Assembly (NCBI GenBank): GCA_043776635.1
Contig: JAYVRA010000032.1
Span: 1 to 31,815, forward strand
Direction: 5' to 3'
DNA from: JANMEX01 sp043776635
GTDB lineage: Bacteria; Pseudomonadota; Alphaproteobacteria; Rhizobiales; Rhizobiaceae
Length of the DNA stretch: 31,815 bases
The translations under genes were made by a program, and so were the position numbers. Shown here piece by piece: positions 22,295 through 31,719 of this stretch (position 1 is the first letter of the stretch; every line of letters starts with the position of its first letter). The notes under the pieces are model-generated. The model was not told where the DNA came from. It ran no database searches and saw nothing but the letters and a program-made list of their open reading frames with translations.

Positions 22295-22483
22295 CTACTC
22301 CGGAAACTTTGAAACGATGATGAACATGACCGTGCCGGTCAGCATGGTGATGAAGGAATAAGTATAGAGAATAAGCGCGACCGGCTGTAGCAGCATCAAC
22401 ACACCAAGGCCGATGATGACTGTGGCCAGAGTTTCCCAAGGGTCTCTACGCATGGCTATTAGGCCTGAAAAGAACTTGCTCAT
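22295..22483 (-). CDS. 62-residue membrane protein in the ABC transporter operon
   Basis: A small protein with a basic N-terminal segment (A-M-R-R-D-P-W) and two hydrophobic helices (about residues 17-37 and 41-58). Its ATG overlaps the permease stop by four bases and its stop is 3 bases before the first ATPase ATG, so it is a genuine coupled gene. Rhizobium glycerol ABC operons also contain a small membrane protein gene of unknown role (GlpU), but this one is shorter and I cannot claim homology. It may stabilise or tune the permease pair. Confidence 0.75.
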   Translation of the reverse strand: MSKFFSGLIAMRRDPWETLATVIIGLGVLMLLQPVALILYTYSFITMLTGTVMFIIVSKFPE

Positions 22484-23430
22484 TTGCGGACTGCTCCAAA
22501 TGTGATGCCGCGCAGAAGGTGTTTACGCAGCAGAAGGGTGAAGACCAAAATAGGAATGAGGAAGAGCGTGGTGCCCGCCCCCACAGCCGGCCAATCCATG
22601 CCGCCCTCGCCAATGATTGTCGGGATGAATGGCGGCGCTGTTTGTGCCTCACCTGAAGTAAGCAGCACGGCAAACGCATACTCATTCCACGCGAAAATCA
22701 GACAGAATATCCCTGTCGCTGCAATACCGGTCGCCGCTTGCGGCAGCACGACTTTGAAGAACGAGTGCAGGCGCGTATAGCCGTCAATCATCGCCGCTTC
22801 TTCATATTCGCGCGGGATTTCGTCGATGAAGCCTTTGAGCAGCCAAACCGCAAGCGAGACATTCACCGCCGTGTAAAGCAGGATCATGCCGAGCATTGTG
22901 TCCGACAAGCCAAGCTCGCGGTACATCAGATAGATCGGAATGGCGACAGCAATCGGCGGCATCATGCGGGTGGACAGGATGAAGAACAGCAGATCGTCCG
23001 CCAGTGGAATTTTGAACCGTGAGAAGGCATAGGCGGCAAAGACGCCGAGCGTCACGGCAATAAATGTCGAGCCGAACGCAATAATCAACGAGTTCACGAA
23101 GCGCGGGATATAGTTGGATTTTCCGACAACAACCATTTCGCGCTCGCGCGACACTTCCTCACATTTACCGTTTGGTGCACCGAGACCTTGAATGAATTCC
23201 GGTGTCTGGCGGCTGCGGGTGGTGAGAAGGTTGCAGTAGCCTTCGGATGAGGGCTGAAAGACAATTTTGGGCGGATAGGAAATGGAATCCGGCGGCGTTT
23301 TAAATGATGTGGCAACAATCCACGCCAGCGGCATCATGGTAATCAGCGCGTAGAGTATGACGAAGAAGCCGGCGGCGCGCTTGGCGTTTGGCGATGGTTC
23401 GACGACGGAGTGTGCGGTGCTGAGGCTCAT
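22480..23430 (-). CDS. ABC transporter permease 2 (MalG type)
   Basis: A 316-residue inner-membrane permease with about six helices. The EAA loop that contacts the ATPase reads E-Y-E-E-A-A-M-I-D-G-Y-T-R-L near residue 215. A long periplasmic insertion (about residues 45-105) follows the first helix, which is larger than in MalG. The start overlaps the first permease gene by four bases. Confidence 0.93.
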   Translation of the reverse strand: MSLSTAHSVVEPSPNAKRAAGFFVILYALITMMPLAWIVATSFKTPPDSISYPPKIVFQPSSEGYCNLLTTRSRQTPEFIQGLGAPNGKCEEVSREREMVVVGKSNYIPRFVNSLIIAFGSTFIAVTLGVFAAYAFSRFKIPLADDLLFFILSTRMMPPIAVAIPIYLMYRELGLSDTMLGMILLYTAVNVSLAVWLLKGFIDEIPREYEEAAMIDGYTRLHSFFKVVLPQAATGIAATGIFCLIFAWNEYAFAVLLTSGEAQTAPPFIPTIIGEGGMDWPAVGAGTTLFLIPILVFTLLLRKHLLRGITFGAVRK

Positions 23431-24386
23431 CTTTGTTTGACCTTATTGAGAGTGCGCACATAGATGTTGGCGAGGCCAAACACGGCGACGAACAGAATGA
23501 TGGCAAAGGCCGATGAATAGCCGGTGCGGTAGGCCTCAAAGGCCTGACGCTTGAGTGCTATAGACGCAAGCTCAGTGGTAGATCCCGGCCCGCCGCCTGT
23601 CAGCAACATCACCATGTCGAACATTTTGAAGTTTTCAATGCCACGGAACAGCACGGCCAGCATGATAAACGGCGTCGCCATAGGCAGGGTGATTGACCAG
23701 AATTGGCGCAAGTTCGACGCGCGGTCCACCTCGGCGGCTTCATATATGTAGCCCGGGATTGAGCGCAGTCCGGCAAGACAAATCAACATTACGTAGGGCG
23801 TCCACATCCAAGTATCGACGATAACGATTGCCCAAGGAGCCAACGTAACAGAGCCGAGCATTTGAAAGCTGGATGCATCAACGCCCGTAACAAATGAAAC
23901 AACGTAATTGAAAAGGCCGATTTGCGGCTGGTATATGAATTTCCAGAAATTGCCGACAACAGCAGGCGACAGCATCATGGGAATAAGAATAATGGTGGTC
24001 CAAAACGCATGGCCTTTAAACTTGCGGTCAATAAGATAGGCCAGCGAAAAGCCGATAAGCGTCTGGAACAGGATGGTCCAGAACACGAAATGCGCAGTCG
24101 CCTGCATAGCAGCCCAAATTTCCGGCGAATTGAGGATTTCGCGGTACCATTTAAGGCCTATATTGATAACGGGCCGGTTCGGCCGGTTGGAGGCGTAATT
24201 GGTGAAGGACAGATAAACGGTCCAAATCAAGGGAAAAATATTGATAGCGAGGAGCAGTACCATTGTCGGCGCGATAAAAATCCACGCGATGGCCTTGTCG
24301 GAAAGACCGCGCACGGCCTTCGATATGTTTGGTGGAGTCGCGTTCGCGGCCCGCGCAGCGATGGTATCTATAGTTGTCATGGACAT
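23427..24386 (-). CDS. ABC transporter permease 1 (MalF type)
   Basis: A permease of about 319 residues with six predicted helices and the EAA-type loop Y-E-A-A-E-V-D-R-A-S-N-L in the last third. I prefer the ATG at 24386, with GGAAA just upstream, over one at 24422 that would add 12 basic residues. It is separated from the binding-protein gene by 153 bp containing two hairpins, a usual place for a drop in expression after the abundant binding protein. Confidence 0.9.
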   Translation of the reverse strand: MSMTTIDTIAARAANATPPNISKAVRGLSDKAIAWIFIAPTMVLLLAINIFPLIWTVYLSFTNYASNRPNRPVINIGLKWYREILNSPEIWAAMQATAHFVFWTILFQTLIGFSLAYLIDRKFKGHAFWTTIILIPMMLSPAVVGNFWKFIYQPQIGLFNYVVSFVTGVDASSFQMLGSVTLAPWAIVIVDTWMWTPYVMLICLAGLRSIPGYIYEAAEVDRASNLRQFWSITLPMATPFIMLAVLFRGIENFKMFDMVMLLTGGGPGSTTELASIALKRQAFEAYRTGYSSAFAIILFVAVFGLANIYVRTLNKVKQR

Positions 24387-24445
24387 GAGTTTCCGGTTAC
24401 GGCGAGACGTGAATCCCGCCATTGTTCATCCCGATATACCGGGAA

Positions 24446-24473
24446 CACCAGCCCCGCTTGCATGGGGCTGGTG
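24446..24473 (-). other. Intercistronic hairpin after the binding-protein gene
   Basis: CACCAGCCCC (24446-24455) pairs perfectly with GGGGCTGGTG (24464-24473) around an 8-base loop. A second, weaker stem TGAGCTT/AAGCTCA lies at 24492-24516. There is no T-run, so it is more likely an mRNA stabiliser or partial stop than a full terminator, as in malE-malF type operons. Confidence 0.65.
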
Positions 24474-24539
24474 CTGGGAGAACCGGCGACATGAGCTTTT
24501 GGTGGACACAAGCTCACTTATCACCGGTACTGGCTCGAA

Positions 24540-25859
24540 TTACAGCTTGCCTTCTTCCTTGAAGGTTGCTGTCCAATCAACAATGGTCGCATCCAGTGCT
24601 TCCTTGGCCGTACCCTTATCGGCAACAATGTAATCATGCAGATGTTTTTGCATGGCTTGCAAGAGTGGCGCGTAGGCAGGCTCCTGCCAGAAGTCCTGAA
24701 CGCTGCCCATGGCTTCCAGGAATTGCGCGGCAAATGGCTGCGAGTCTTTGAAGGCAGGGTCGTTCAACACGGCATTGAGGCATGAGTAACCGCCAAGTTG
24801 CCACCACTTCTTTTGAACGTCAGCTTGCGCAAACCACTTAATGTAGGCCAATGCGCCGTCCATATTGTCGGTGTTGGCCATCACGGAGATGCCCTGCCCG
24901 CCCAGTGTGGATGCGGCAATTTTGGCTGACGGGTTCACAAAGAAGCCGGTGTTTTTGCCAACTTTTTCGTCCTTCGCCATTCCGGGCATGAAGGCGAACC
25001 AGTTCATCATCATGGCAACCTGACCGGACTTAAACGCATCCAAACCTTCGCCCATGTAGCTGTCAGTATAGCCGGGAGGCGTGAACTTATAGAGCGCCTT
25101 GTACATCTCAAGACCCTTAACGGCATCCTCAGAGTTTACTGCGCCTTCCATGTCATATTTGCCCGGCGTGTTTTCGAGCTTGAAGCCATAAGGATACAAC
25201 GCGGAAGTCGCGCCCATCGTAATGCCTTCAGATGCGCGTTCGGTGAAGATTGCAGCGCCATAAACCTTTTGGCCATCAACATCGCGGCCTTGGAAAAACT
25301 CGGCAATGTCCTTCAGCTCGTCCCATGTTTTTGGAACAGCCAATTCACGGTTATACTTGCCCTTGAATTCAGCCTGCAATTCCGGCTTTGCAAACCAGTC
25401 TTTGCGGTAGAACCAACCATTGGCATCGCCCATGGCAGGCAGTGCGTAATAGTTTTCAGTGCCCTTTGGCCATGTCGAATAGGCATTGACTGTCGCTGGC
25501 GCGAAGTCAGACATTTTGATGCCTTCTTTGTCGAAGAAATCATTGAGCTTCAGGTACTTGCCATTTTCCGCAGCGCCACCCATCCACTGGGAATCGCCGA
25601 TGATAAGATCGCACAGCTTGCCGCCGGAGTTCATTTCATTAAGCATACGATCGGTGAAATTCGGCCATGGCGTAAATTCAAACTTCATGGTGTTGCCGGA
25701 TTGCTTTTCAAAATCTTTTGAAAGTTCAACCAGCGCATTGGCCGGGTCCCACGCAGCCCAGCAAAGTGTCAATTCACCTGCCTGGGCGCGGCTTTGCGCA
25801 CCCAGTAACATAAACGCAGCACCAGTTAGCGCTGTCGCTGTTTTTAAAAACGACTTCAT
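24540..25859 (-). CDS. ABC transporter periplasmic sugar/polyol-binding protein
   Basis: A 439-residue family-1 solute-binding protein. A signal peptide spans about residues 1-27 (basic start, hydrophobic core, cleavage near A-Q-A-G). The mature part begins E-L-T-L-C-W-A-A-W-D, a usual first strand. It delivers the substrate to the permease pair encoded downstream. The GGGAG eight bases before the ATG supports the start. The substrate is not visible from sequence; the kinases in the same operon suggest glycerol, dihydroxyacetone or a four-carbon polyol/ketose. First gene of the operon. Confidence 0.93.
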   Translation of the reverse strand: MKSFLKTATALTGAAFMLLGAQSRAQAGELTLCWAAWDPANALVELSKDFEKQSGNTMKFEFTPWPNFTDRMLNEMNSGGKLCDLIIGDSQWMGGAAENGKYLKLNDFFDKEGIKMSDFAPATVNAYSTWPKGTENYYALPAMGDANGWFYRKDWFAKPELQAEFKGKYNRELAVPKTWDELKDIAEFFQGRDVDGQKVYGAAIFTERASEGITMGATSALYPYGFKLENTPGKYDMEGAVNSEDAVKGLEMYKALYKFTPPGYTDSYMGEGLDAFKSGQVAMMMNWFAFMPGMAKDEKVGKNTGFFVNPSAKIAASTLGGQGISVMANTDNMDGALAYIKWFAQADVQKKWWQLGGYSCLNAVLNDPAFKDSQPFAAQFLEAMGSVQDFWQEPAYAPLLQAMQKHLHDYIVADKGTAKEALDATIVDWTATFKEEGKL

Positions 25860-25997
25860 AATTTGATCTCCCGGTTAGGTCGTCGGCCCTCCAGCCGAGT
25901 AATGAGAAAGTTTCATCACTGCTGTTTAGCAAACACAAACAACTAAACTAAACAAGAGATAAAATAAAGTTCAAAGCATTTTTTGGAAAAAAACCGT

Positions 25998-26032
25998 GCT
26001 GCGGTGCACTATCAATAGAATGTTGCAGTGCA
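25998..26032. promoter_or_regulatory. Tandem G(C/T)TGC(G/A)GTGCA motifs upstream of the ABC/DHA operon
   Basis: GCTGCGGTGCA (25998-26008) and GTTGCAGTGCA (26022-26032) are direct repeats 24 bp apart, about 140-170 bp upstream of the binding-protein gene. The second sits within a 15-bp sequence identical (inverted) to one in the nitrate transporter promoter region. The cores resemble published PhaR/AniA targets. No convincing sigma-70 boxes could be fixed nearby. Confidence 0.45.
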
Positions 26033-26113
26033 TTAATTTACAGTTTTGAATTAATTGACGACAAAAAAGGCAATGTCCCGAAAACTCATGCGATCAGACG
26101 TCGTTGAGATTGT

Positions 26114-27523
26114 TTAGTGATATTGCACACTAATAAATCCGGTGAGCAAATTGGAACTGGTTCTTTTGGAAACATGCATTGGCAAGCCGCCCTCCGGCTG
26201 TGTCGTCAAGCGTTGCACCGGCCATACTTTCGCGCCTTTGGCCATATCAAAACGATGGCTTTTCATAAGGCACGCCAGCGCTATCACGCCTTCTTGCAGG
26301 GCAAAACCCGCCCCGATGCAAATGCGCGGGCCGAGACCGAAGGGCAGATATTGAAAGCGCCCGATTTTATCGCGGTTTTCCGGCAAAAAGCGCGACGGCA
26401 TGAAGGCGTTCGGCTGGTCCCACAGCTTGTTGTGCCGGTGAATGAGCCATGGCAGTGCCAGACAAACCGTGCCTTTGGGAATCTTAATATCCTCAAATTG
26501 ATCGTCTTCAAGATTCATTCTATGCAGCGCGGGGGCTGGCGGATAAAGCCGCATAGCCTCGTCAAATGCGGCTCTTGTGACAGGCAGTTTTTCCAGCCAA
26601 GTGCTTGGATCGCCGAGGGAATTCCAGCCGGCATCAATCTCGGCCTCCACCTTTTCCCGCTCATCCGGCGCTTGGCTTAAGAGGTATAATGTCCAGCCTA
26701 AAGCACGCGCCGTAGTCTCGTGACCCGCCCCGATGAAGGTGATGATGTTGTCCTCAATCTCGGAGCGCGTCAGCCCTTCCGGACCCTCGACATTGAGCAG
26801 CAATGTGAGAAAATCCTGGCGTGCTGACGCAGGGTCGTTAGCCAGCTTTGCTTTTCGGGTTTCCACCGTGTCCGTCACGATTTTGCGGAAGAAAGCCAGC
26901 GCTTTGCGACCGCGAATTTGGGTAAACCGTGGCAAAAACGCCGGTGCGCCAAGCAAATCAAGCGGGTCCACGCGGCCCATGGTTTGAAACAATACGTCAA
27001 CTTGAGAGGCAAAATCTTCAGGTTTTCCAGAAATTTCGCCCGAAAACAGCGTCTCAGCGATAATATCATAGGTTAGCAGCGTCATTTCGTGCGCTATATC
27101 GACAGGTTTGTTAGTCGGCGTATCATAGCGCTTGATGAAATCCATCGTGGACTTTTGCATCGCGCCGGCAAAGCCGAAAATATGGCGCGGTGTGAATACC
27201 GGCGCCATCGCCTTGCGTGAGCGTTTCCACACTTCACCCTCTGCTGTCAGCAGCCCATCATGCAAAATGGGCCGCAAAATGCGTTGGCGCACCGGTGCCA
27301 TGACATAGTTTTTGGCATTATCCACCATAATGTGCCGCACGAGCCCCGGATCATTGGCAATCAGCGTGTTCACGCCCAGCGAGCGCACCATTATGTAAGG
27401 CTCGTTAAATGACGGTTCTCCCCATATTTCCAACGGGTTACGATATGCTGCGCGCAATAATTCCAGCGTGCCAATCGGCTTTTTGCGTGGTGTGGGAGCG
27501 GGAGGAACGAAGTGGCCATTCAT
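26114..27523 (-). CDS. Cytochrome P450
   Basis: A 469-residue haem monooxygenase without a membrane anchor. The I-helix oxygen-binding motif A-G-H-E-T-T-A is near residue 265, the E-x-x-R pair in D-E-A-M-R-L-Y-P-P, and the haem loop F-G-L-G-P-R-I-C-I-G places the ligand Cys near residue 402. It resembles the CYP4/CYP102-like bacterial group rather than the camphor type. No ferredoxin or reductase is adjacent, so the redox partner is elsewhere. An AGGA eight bases upstream supports the ATG at 27523. It is co-directional with the ABC operon 254 bp downstream, but that gap holds its own regulatory motifs. Substrate unknown. Confidence 0.95.
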   Translation of the reverse strand: MNGHFVPPAPTPRKKPIGTLELLRAAYRNPLEIWGEPSFNEPYIMVRSLGVNTLIANDPGLVRHIMVDNAKNYVMAPVRQRILRPILHDGLLTAEGEVWKRSRKAMAPVFTPRHIFGFAGAMQKSTMDFIKRYDTPTNKPVDIAHEMTLLTYDIIAETLFSGEISGKPEDFASQVDVLFQTMGRVDPLDLLGAPAFLPRFTQIRGRKALAFFRKIVTDTVETRKAKLANDPASARQDFLTLLLNVEGPEGLTRSEIEDNIITFIGAGHETTARALGWTLYLLSQAPDEREKVEAEIDAGWNSLGDPSTWLEKLPVTRAAFDEAMRLYPPAPALHRMNLEDDQFEDIKIPKGTVCLALPWLIHRHNKLWDQPNAFMPSRFLPENRDKIGRFQYLPFGLGPRICIGAGFALQEGVIALACLMKSHRFDMAKGAKVWPVQRLTTQPEGGLPMHVSKRTSSNLLTGFISVQYH

Positions 27524-27735
27524 TATTGCTGTCCTGATTTATGCTTAATGTAGGTTCACTCGTGGAAATGGTGAAGGGCCAACACACAAACAGTGTCGAA
27601 AAGCCGCTTATACAGAGCTAAAACCTCGTCAAAATTGGTCAAATGCCGCGTTTCGCGCTAGTAAATATGATCTGAACGGCACTGATTCGGGCAGCACTTT
27701 TTGTTGTCCGCTTCCGGAAAAGAGACAAGTAAAGC

Positions 27736-30189
27736 ATGACCGATCTACCAGAAGACCAGACCCCGGTTATCCCGGAAGTTCAAGCCGAATACGGCGCGGA
27801 TTCCATCAAGGTTCTCAAGGGCTTGGACGCGGTACGCAAGCGCCCGGGCATGTATATCGGCGATACGGACGATGGTTCCGGTCTGCATCACATGGTCTAC
27901 GAAGTTGTGGACAACGCCATCGACGAAGCGCTCGGCGGCCATGCGGATTTGGTCACGGTCACGCTCAATCCGGATGGTTCCGTCACCGTCACAGATAATG
28001 GTCGCGGTATTCCGACAGATATGCACGAGGAAGGCGTTTCGGCCGCCGAAGTCATCATGACCCAGCTTCACGCGGGCGGTAAATTCGACCAGAACAGCTA
28101 TAAGGTTTCCGGCGGTCTGCATGGTGTGGGCGTCTCTGTTGTGAACGCCCTTTCAGTTTCGCTAAAGTTGAAAATCCGCCGCAAGGGCCACATCCATGAA
28201 ATGAGCTTCACGCATGGCGATGCTGATGCGCCACTGGTCGTTACCGGCGATTGCGGCAAGGAAACAGGTACGGAAGTTACGTTCCTGCCATCCACTCAAA
28301 CTTTCACGAAGGTCGAATTTGATTACAACACGCTTGAGCACCGTCTGCGCGAGCTGGCGTTTTTGAACTCCGGTGTCCGCATTATTTTGACCGATAAGCG
28401 CCACGCCGACATCAAAGTCACCGAGCTGATGTATGAGGGCGGGCTGGAAGCGTTCGCCCGCTATCTCGACCGCGCCAAAAAGCCGCTGGTCGATGCGCCA
28501 ATCTCATTCAGCGCGGAAAAAGACGGCATCACCGTTGAGGTGGCGATGTGGTGGAACGATAGCTACCATGAAAATGTGCTATGCTTCACCAACAACATCC
28601 CCCAGCGCGATGGCGGCACACATTTGGCCGGCTTCCGTGGTGGTTTGACGCGCCAAGTCACAGGTTATGGCGAAAAGTCTGGCCTGACCAAGAAAGAAAA
28701 GATCACACTGACCGGCGATGATTGCCGCGAAGGCCTTACCGCCATCCTGTCGGTTAAAGTACCGGACCCTAAATTTTCGTCGCAAACAAAGGATAAGCTG
28801 GTCTCGTCCGAAGTGCGCCCCGTTGTGGAAAGCCTCGTCAACGAGTCGCTCGGCACATGGCTGGAGGAACATCCGGCACAGGCTAAGATATTGATTGGAA
28901 AAGTGATTGAGGCCGCAGCCGCGCGTGAGGCCGCGCGTAAAGCCCGCGAACTCACCCGCCGCAAGGGCGCGTTGGATATTTCGTCGCTGCCCGGCAAACT
29001 CGCGGATTGCCAAGAGCGCGATCCGGCAAAATCTGAAATTTTCATCGTTGAGGGTGATAGTGCCGGAGGCTCCGCCAAGGGTGGACGCTCGCGCCAGAAC
29101 CAAGCAATTTTGCCATTGCGCGGTAAAATTCTCAATGTGGAACGCGCCCGTTTTGACCGTATGCTCGGGTCCGAAATGATCGGCACCATGATTATGGCGC
29201 TTGGCACTTCAATCGGCAAAGACGAGTTTAATGCCGATAAGCTGCGCTACCATAAAATCATCATCATGACTGACGCCGACGTCGACGGGGCGCATATCAG
29301 AACGCTGCTGCTCACCTTCTTCTTCCGCCAAATGCCGGAGCTGATTGAGCGCGGCCATCTCTATATTGCCCAGCCTCCACTCTATAAGGTGACAAGAGGT
29401 AAGTCGGCTTTATATCTTAAAGACGAACGTGCTTTTGAGGCCTATCTTGTCGAGCAAGGCCTAGAAGACGCACGGTTGCAACTGACTAATGGTGAGGTGC
29501 GCGTCGGCGCGGATTTGAGCAGCGTTATTGATGATGCACTGGCTGTGCGCACGCTCATCAACGGTCTGCACGGCCGCTATAGCCGTACCGTCACGGAGCA
29601 AGCGGCCATCGTTGGCGCTCTCAATCCGGCAGTTTTGACGGATGCCGCCCGTGCAACCGCCGTGGCAAATGAAATCGCGACCCGCCTTGATGTGGTGGCG
29701 GACGAGACCGAGCGTGGCTGGCAGGGGCATATTAATCCGGCTAACGAAGGCGGCGGCCTGATATTTGACCGCATGGTGCGCGGCGTGAAAGAGACCGCCA
29801 TGCTTGATGCCGCGCTTATCGGATCTGCTGATGCCCGTGCGCTCGACCGCTATGCGCAACGTTTGCACGATGTTTATTCGCACAATCCAAAGCTTGTGCG
29901 AAAAGAATTGAACGAGGCCATCTCCGGCCCGATGAAGCTGCTGGAAGTCGTCTTCGCCACCGGCCGCAAGGGCGTCACCATGCAGCGCTATAAAGGCCTT
30001 GGCGAAATGAACGCCGACCAATTGTGGGAAACCACGCTGGACCCCAACGCGCGTTTGTTACTGCAAGTAAAAATTCCGGACGCCACCGATGCCGACTCGC
30101 TGTTTGCCCGTTTGATGGGTGACGAGGTTGAGCCACGGCGCGAATTTATCCAGGAAAATGCGCTGAGTGTGGCGAATTTGGATGTGTGA
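27736..30189 (+). CDS. gyrB: DNA gyrase subunit B
   Basis: This 817-residue ATPase subunit of DNA gyrase introduces negative supercoils with GyrA. The GHKL ATP site is visible (E-V-V-D-N-A-I-D-E-A, D-N-G-R-G-I-P, G-G-L-H-G-V-G). The TOPRIM region has E-G-D-S-A-G-G near 438 and D-A-D-V-D-G near 513. The Gram-negative insert of about 165 residues precedes the terminal Q-R-Y-K-G-L-G-E-M-N motif. Complete and clearly functional. The usual dnaA/dnaN/recF neighbours are absent. The 212-bp upstream gap holds its promoter, which I could not place with confidence. Confidence 0.98.
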   Translation: MTDLPEDQTPVIPEVQAEYGADSIKVLKGLDAVRKRPGMYIGDTDDGSGLHHMVYEVVDNAIDEALGGHADLVTVTLNPDGSVTVTDNGRGIPTDMHEEGVSAAEVIMTQLHAGGKFDQNSYKVSGGLHGVGVSVVNALSVSLKLKIRRKGHIHEMSFTHGDADAPLVVTGDCGKETGTEVTFLPSTQTFTKVEFDYNTLEHRLRELAFLNSGVRIILTDKRHADIKVTELMYEGGLEAFARYLDRAKKPLVDAPISFSAEKDGITVEVAMWWNDSYHENVLCFTNNIPQRDGGTHLAGFRGGLTRQVTGYGEKSGLTKKEKITLTGDDCREGLTAILSVKVPDPKFSSQTKDKLVSSEVRPVVESLVNESLGTWLEEHPAQAKILIGKVIEAAAAREAARKARELTRRKGALDISSLPGKLADCQERDPAKSEIFIVEGDSAGGSAKGGRSRQNQAILPLRGKILNVERARFDRMLGSEMIGTMIMALGTSIGKDEFNADKLRYHKIIIMTDADVDGAHIRTLLLTFFFRQMPELIERGHLYIAQPPLYKVTRGKSALYLKDERAFEAYLVEQGLEDARLQLTNGEVRVGADLSSVIDDALAVRTLINGLHGRYSRTVTEQAAIVGALNPAVLTDAARATAVANEIATRLDVVADETERGWQGHINPANEGGGLIFDRMVRGVKETAMLDAALIGSADARALDRYAQRLHDVYSHNPKLVRKELNEAISGPMKLLEVVFATGRKGVTMQRYKGLGEMNADQLWETTLDPNARLLLQVKIPDATDADSLFARLMGDEVEPRREFIQENALSVANLDV

Positions 30190-30195
30190 GGACTA

Positions 30196-30219
30196 GGGTC
30201 TGGACCTGTTAATTTTGAT
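30196..30219 (+). repeat. Orphan MITE terminal repeat after gyrB
   Basis: GGGTCTGGACCTGTTAATTT and the next four bases match the outer end of the 13669-13931 element, and it is preceded by TA in a CTAG context. The partner end is not present within the 91 bp before the next gene. It is a remnant or solo end, 6 bp after the gyrB stop. Confidence 0.7.
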
Positions 30220-30310
30220 GATTATCGTTCGATCGCAATTGGTGAGGCGTCAAAGTGGTTTTTGTTTTATCAAAACATATGCATCCCTCCAGTATTGAGA
30301 AAGACAGGCT

Positions 30311-31495
30311 ATGACTGCCGATAATTTTGACGTCGTTGTAATCGGCGCGGGCGCTGGCGGAATGATGGCGGCAGCGGAAGCCGGCAAGCGCGGGCGACGG
30401 GTTTTGCTGGTTGATCATGCAAAAGCTGCGGGGGATAAAATCCGTATTTCCGGCGGCGGGCGCTGCAATTTCACTAATGTGAACACCAGCGCCAAACAGT
30501 TTATTTCAGAAAATCCGCACTTCTGTATTTCTGCTCTTAAGCGGTTTTCCGCACAAGATTTTATGAAGCGCGTAAAGGCACGCGATATTGCCTTTCATGA
30601 AAAGACGCTTGGCCAGTTATTTTGCGATGGTTCGGCGCAACAAATTATTGATATGTTGCTGGAGGACTTGGCAGATGCAGGTGTTATGCTCCGGCTGGAT
30701 ACGCAGGTTTATAACGTGGAAAAAACTGAGGCCGGGTTCACGGTTGCGCTTTCGGGCGGGCCTGTGAATTGTGCATCACTGGTAATCGCGACCGGCGGTA
30801 AATCCATACCAAAGATGGGCGCAACAGCTTTCGGATATCGTATAGCCGAACAGTTTGGTCTGTCTATCACTGAGACGCGGCCTGCGCTCGTGCCGCTGAC
30901 ATTTGAACCAATGCTACTTGATAGGCTAAAGGCTCTTGCCGGTATTAGCGTTGAGGCCGTAGCCGCACACGCGAAGACCAAATTCAAGGAGGCACTGTTG
31001 TTCACACATCGCGGTCTTTCCGGCCCCGCAATCTTGCAAATCTCCAGCTTTTGGCGTGAGGGCGATGAGATCTCTCTGGATTTGGCACCAGGTGTTCATA
31101 GTTTCGATAAGTTACGTGACGCACGCCAAAATAACCCGAAACAAGAGCCACAGACAATCGTCGCGCAATTTTTGCCTAAAGCTTTGGCGCAGTTTATCAC
31201 GCAGAGCCTGGGTCTTAGCGGGCATCTGGCTGACTTCTCTGACAAGAAGCTGGCGGCACTGGGCGAGGCCATAAATCACTGGCGGGTTAAGCCATCTGGC
31301 AGTGAGGGTTATCGCACGGCTGAGGTGACGCTCGGCGGTGTTTCGACCGACGCGCTCAATCAAAAAACTATGGAAGTGAAATCTGTACCCGGGCTTTATT
31401 TTGTCGGTGAAGTCGTGGATGTCACGGGCTGGCTCGGCGGATATAATTTCCAATGGGCGTGGTCCAGCGGCTGGGTGGCCGGACAGGCCGCGTGA
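30311..31495 (+). CDS. FAD-dependent oxidoreductase, HI0933/YhiN family
   Basis: A 394-residue flavoprotein. The N-terminal dinucleotide fold V-V-V-I-G-A-G-A-G-G-M-M-A-A binds FAD. It is followed by the family motif D-K-I-R-I-S-G-G-G-R-C-N-F-T-N, and the C-terminal FAD loop reads G-L-Y-F-V-G-E-V-V-D-V-T-G-W-L-G-G-Y-N-F. Length is normal. The family (often labelled aminoacetone oxidase or BaiN-like) has no firmly established general role. Same strand as gyrB with 121 bp between; the MITE remnant in that gap could affect readthrough. Confidence 0.93.
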   Translation: MTADNFDVVVIGAGAGGMMAAAEAGKRGRRVLLVDHAKAAGDKIRISGGGRCNFTNVNTSAKQFISENPHFCISALKRFSAQDFMKRVKARDIAFHEKTLGQLFCDGSAQQIIDMLLEDLADAGVMLRLDTQVYNVEKTEAGFTVALSGGPVNCASLVIATGGKSIPKMGATAFGYRIAEQFGLSITETRPALVPLTFEPMLLDRLKALAGISVEAVAAHAKTKFKEALLFTHRGLSGPAILQISSFWREGDEISLDLAPGVHSFDKLRDARQNNPKQEPQTIVAQFLPKALAQFITQSLGLSGHLADFSDKKLAALGEAINHWRVKPSGSEGYRTAEVTLGGVSTDALNQKTMEVKSVPGLYFVGEVVDVTGWLGGYNFQWAWSSGWVAGQAA

Positions 31496-31601
31496 GTGAT
31501 CATACAGAACGAAATACTTTCAAAGGAAATTGTCATTCGCCTTAAAAACCGAACAAATTTTCATATCAACGGGTCCAATTGAATGCACTTTGCTGTTACT
31601 C

Positions 31602-31634
31602 AAAAAAAACGCGTGGGAGTAATCTCACCACGCG
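31602..31634 (-). terminator. Rho-independent terminator facing left
   Basis: On the minus strand CGCGTGG pairs with CCACGCG, extended by GAG/CTC with one bulged base, and is followed directly by eight T (31602-31609). It would stop transcripts coming from the right. No intact leftward gene precedes it; only about 85 bp separate it from the IS630-type element. Confidence 0.8.
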
Positions 31635-31719
31635 CCCAATTTTCCGATCAAACCTCTTGGGAGGCACGATCGTTTCACTTAAATTCTAATCTTTCCTTTA
31701 AGACAATATAGGGATATCC

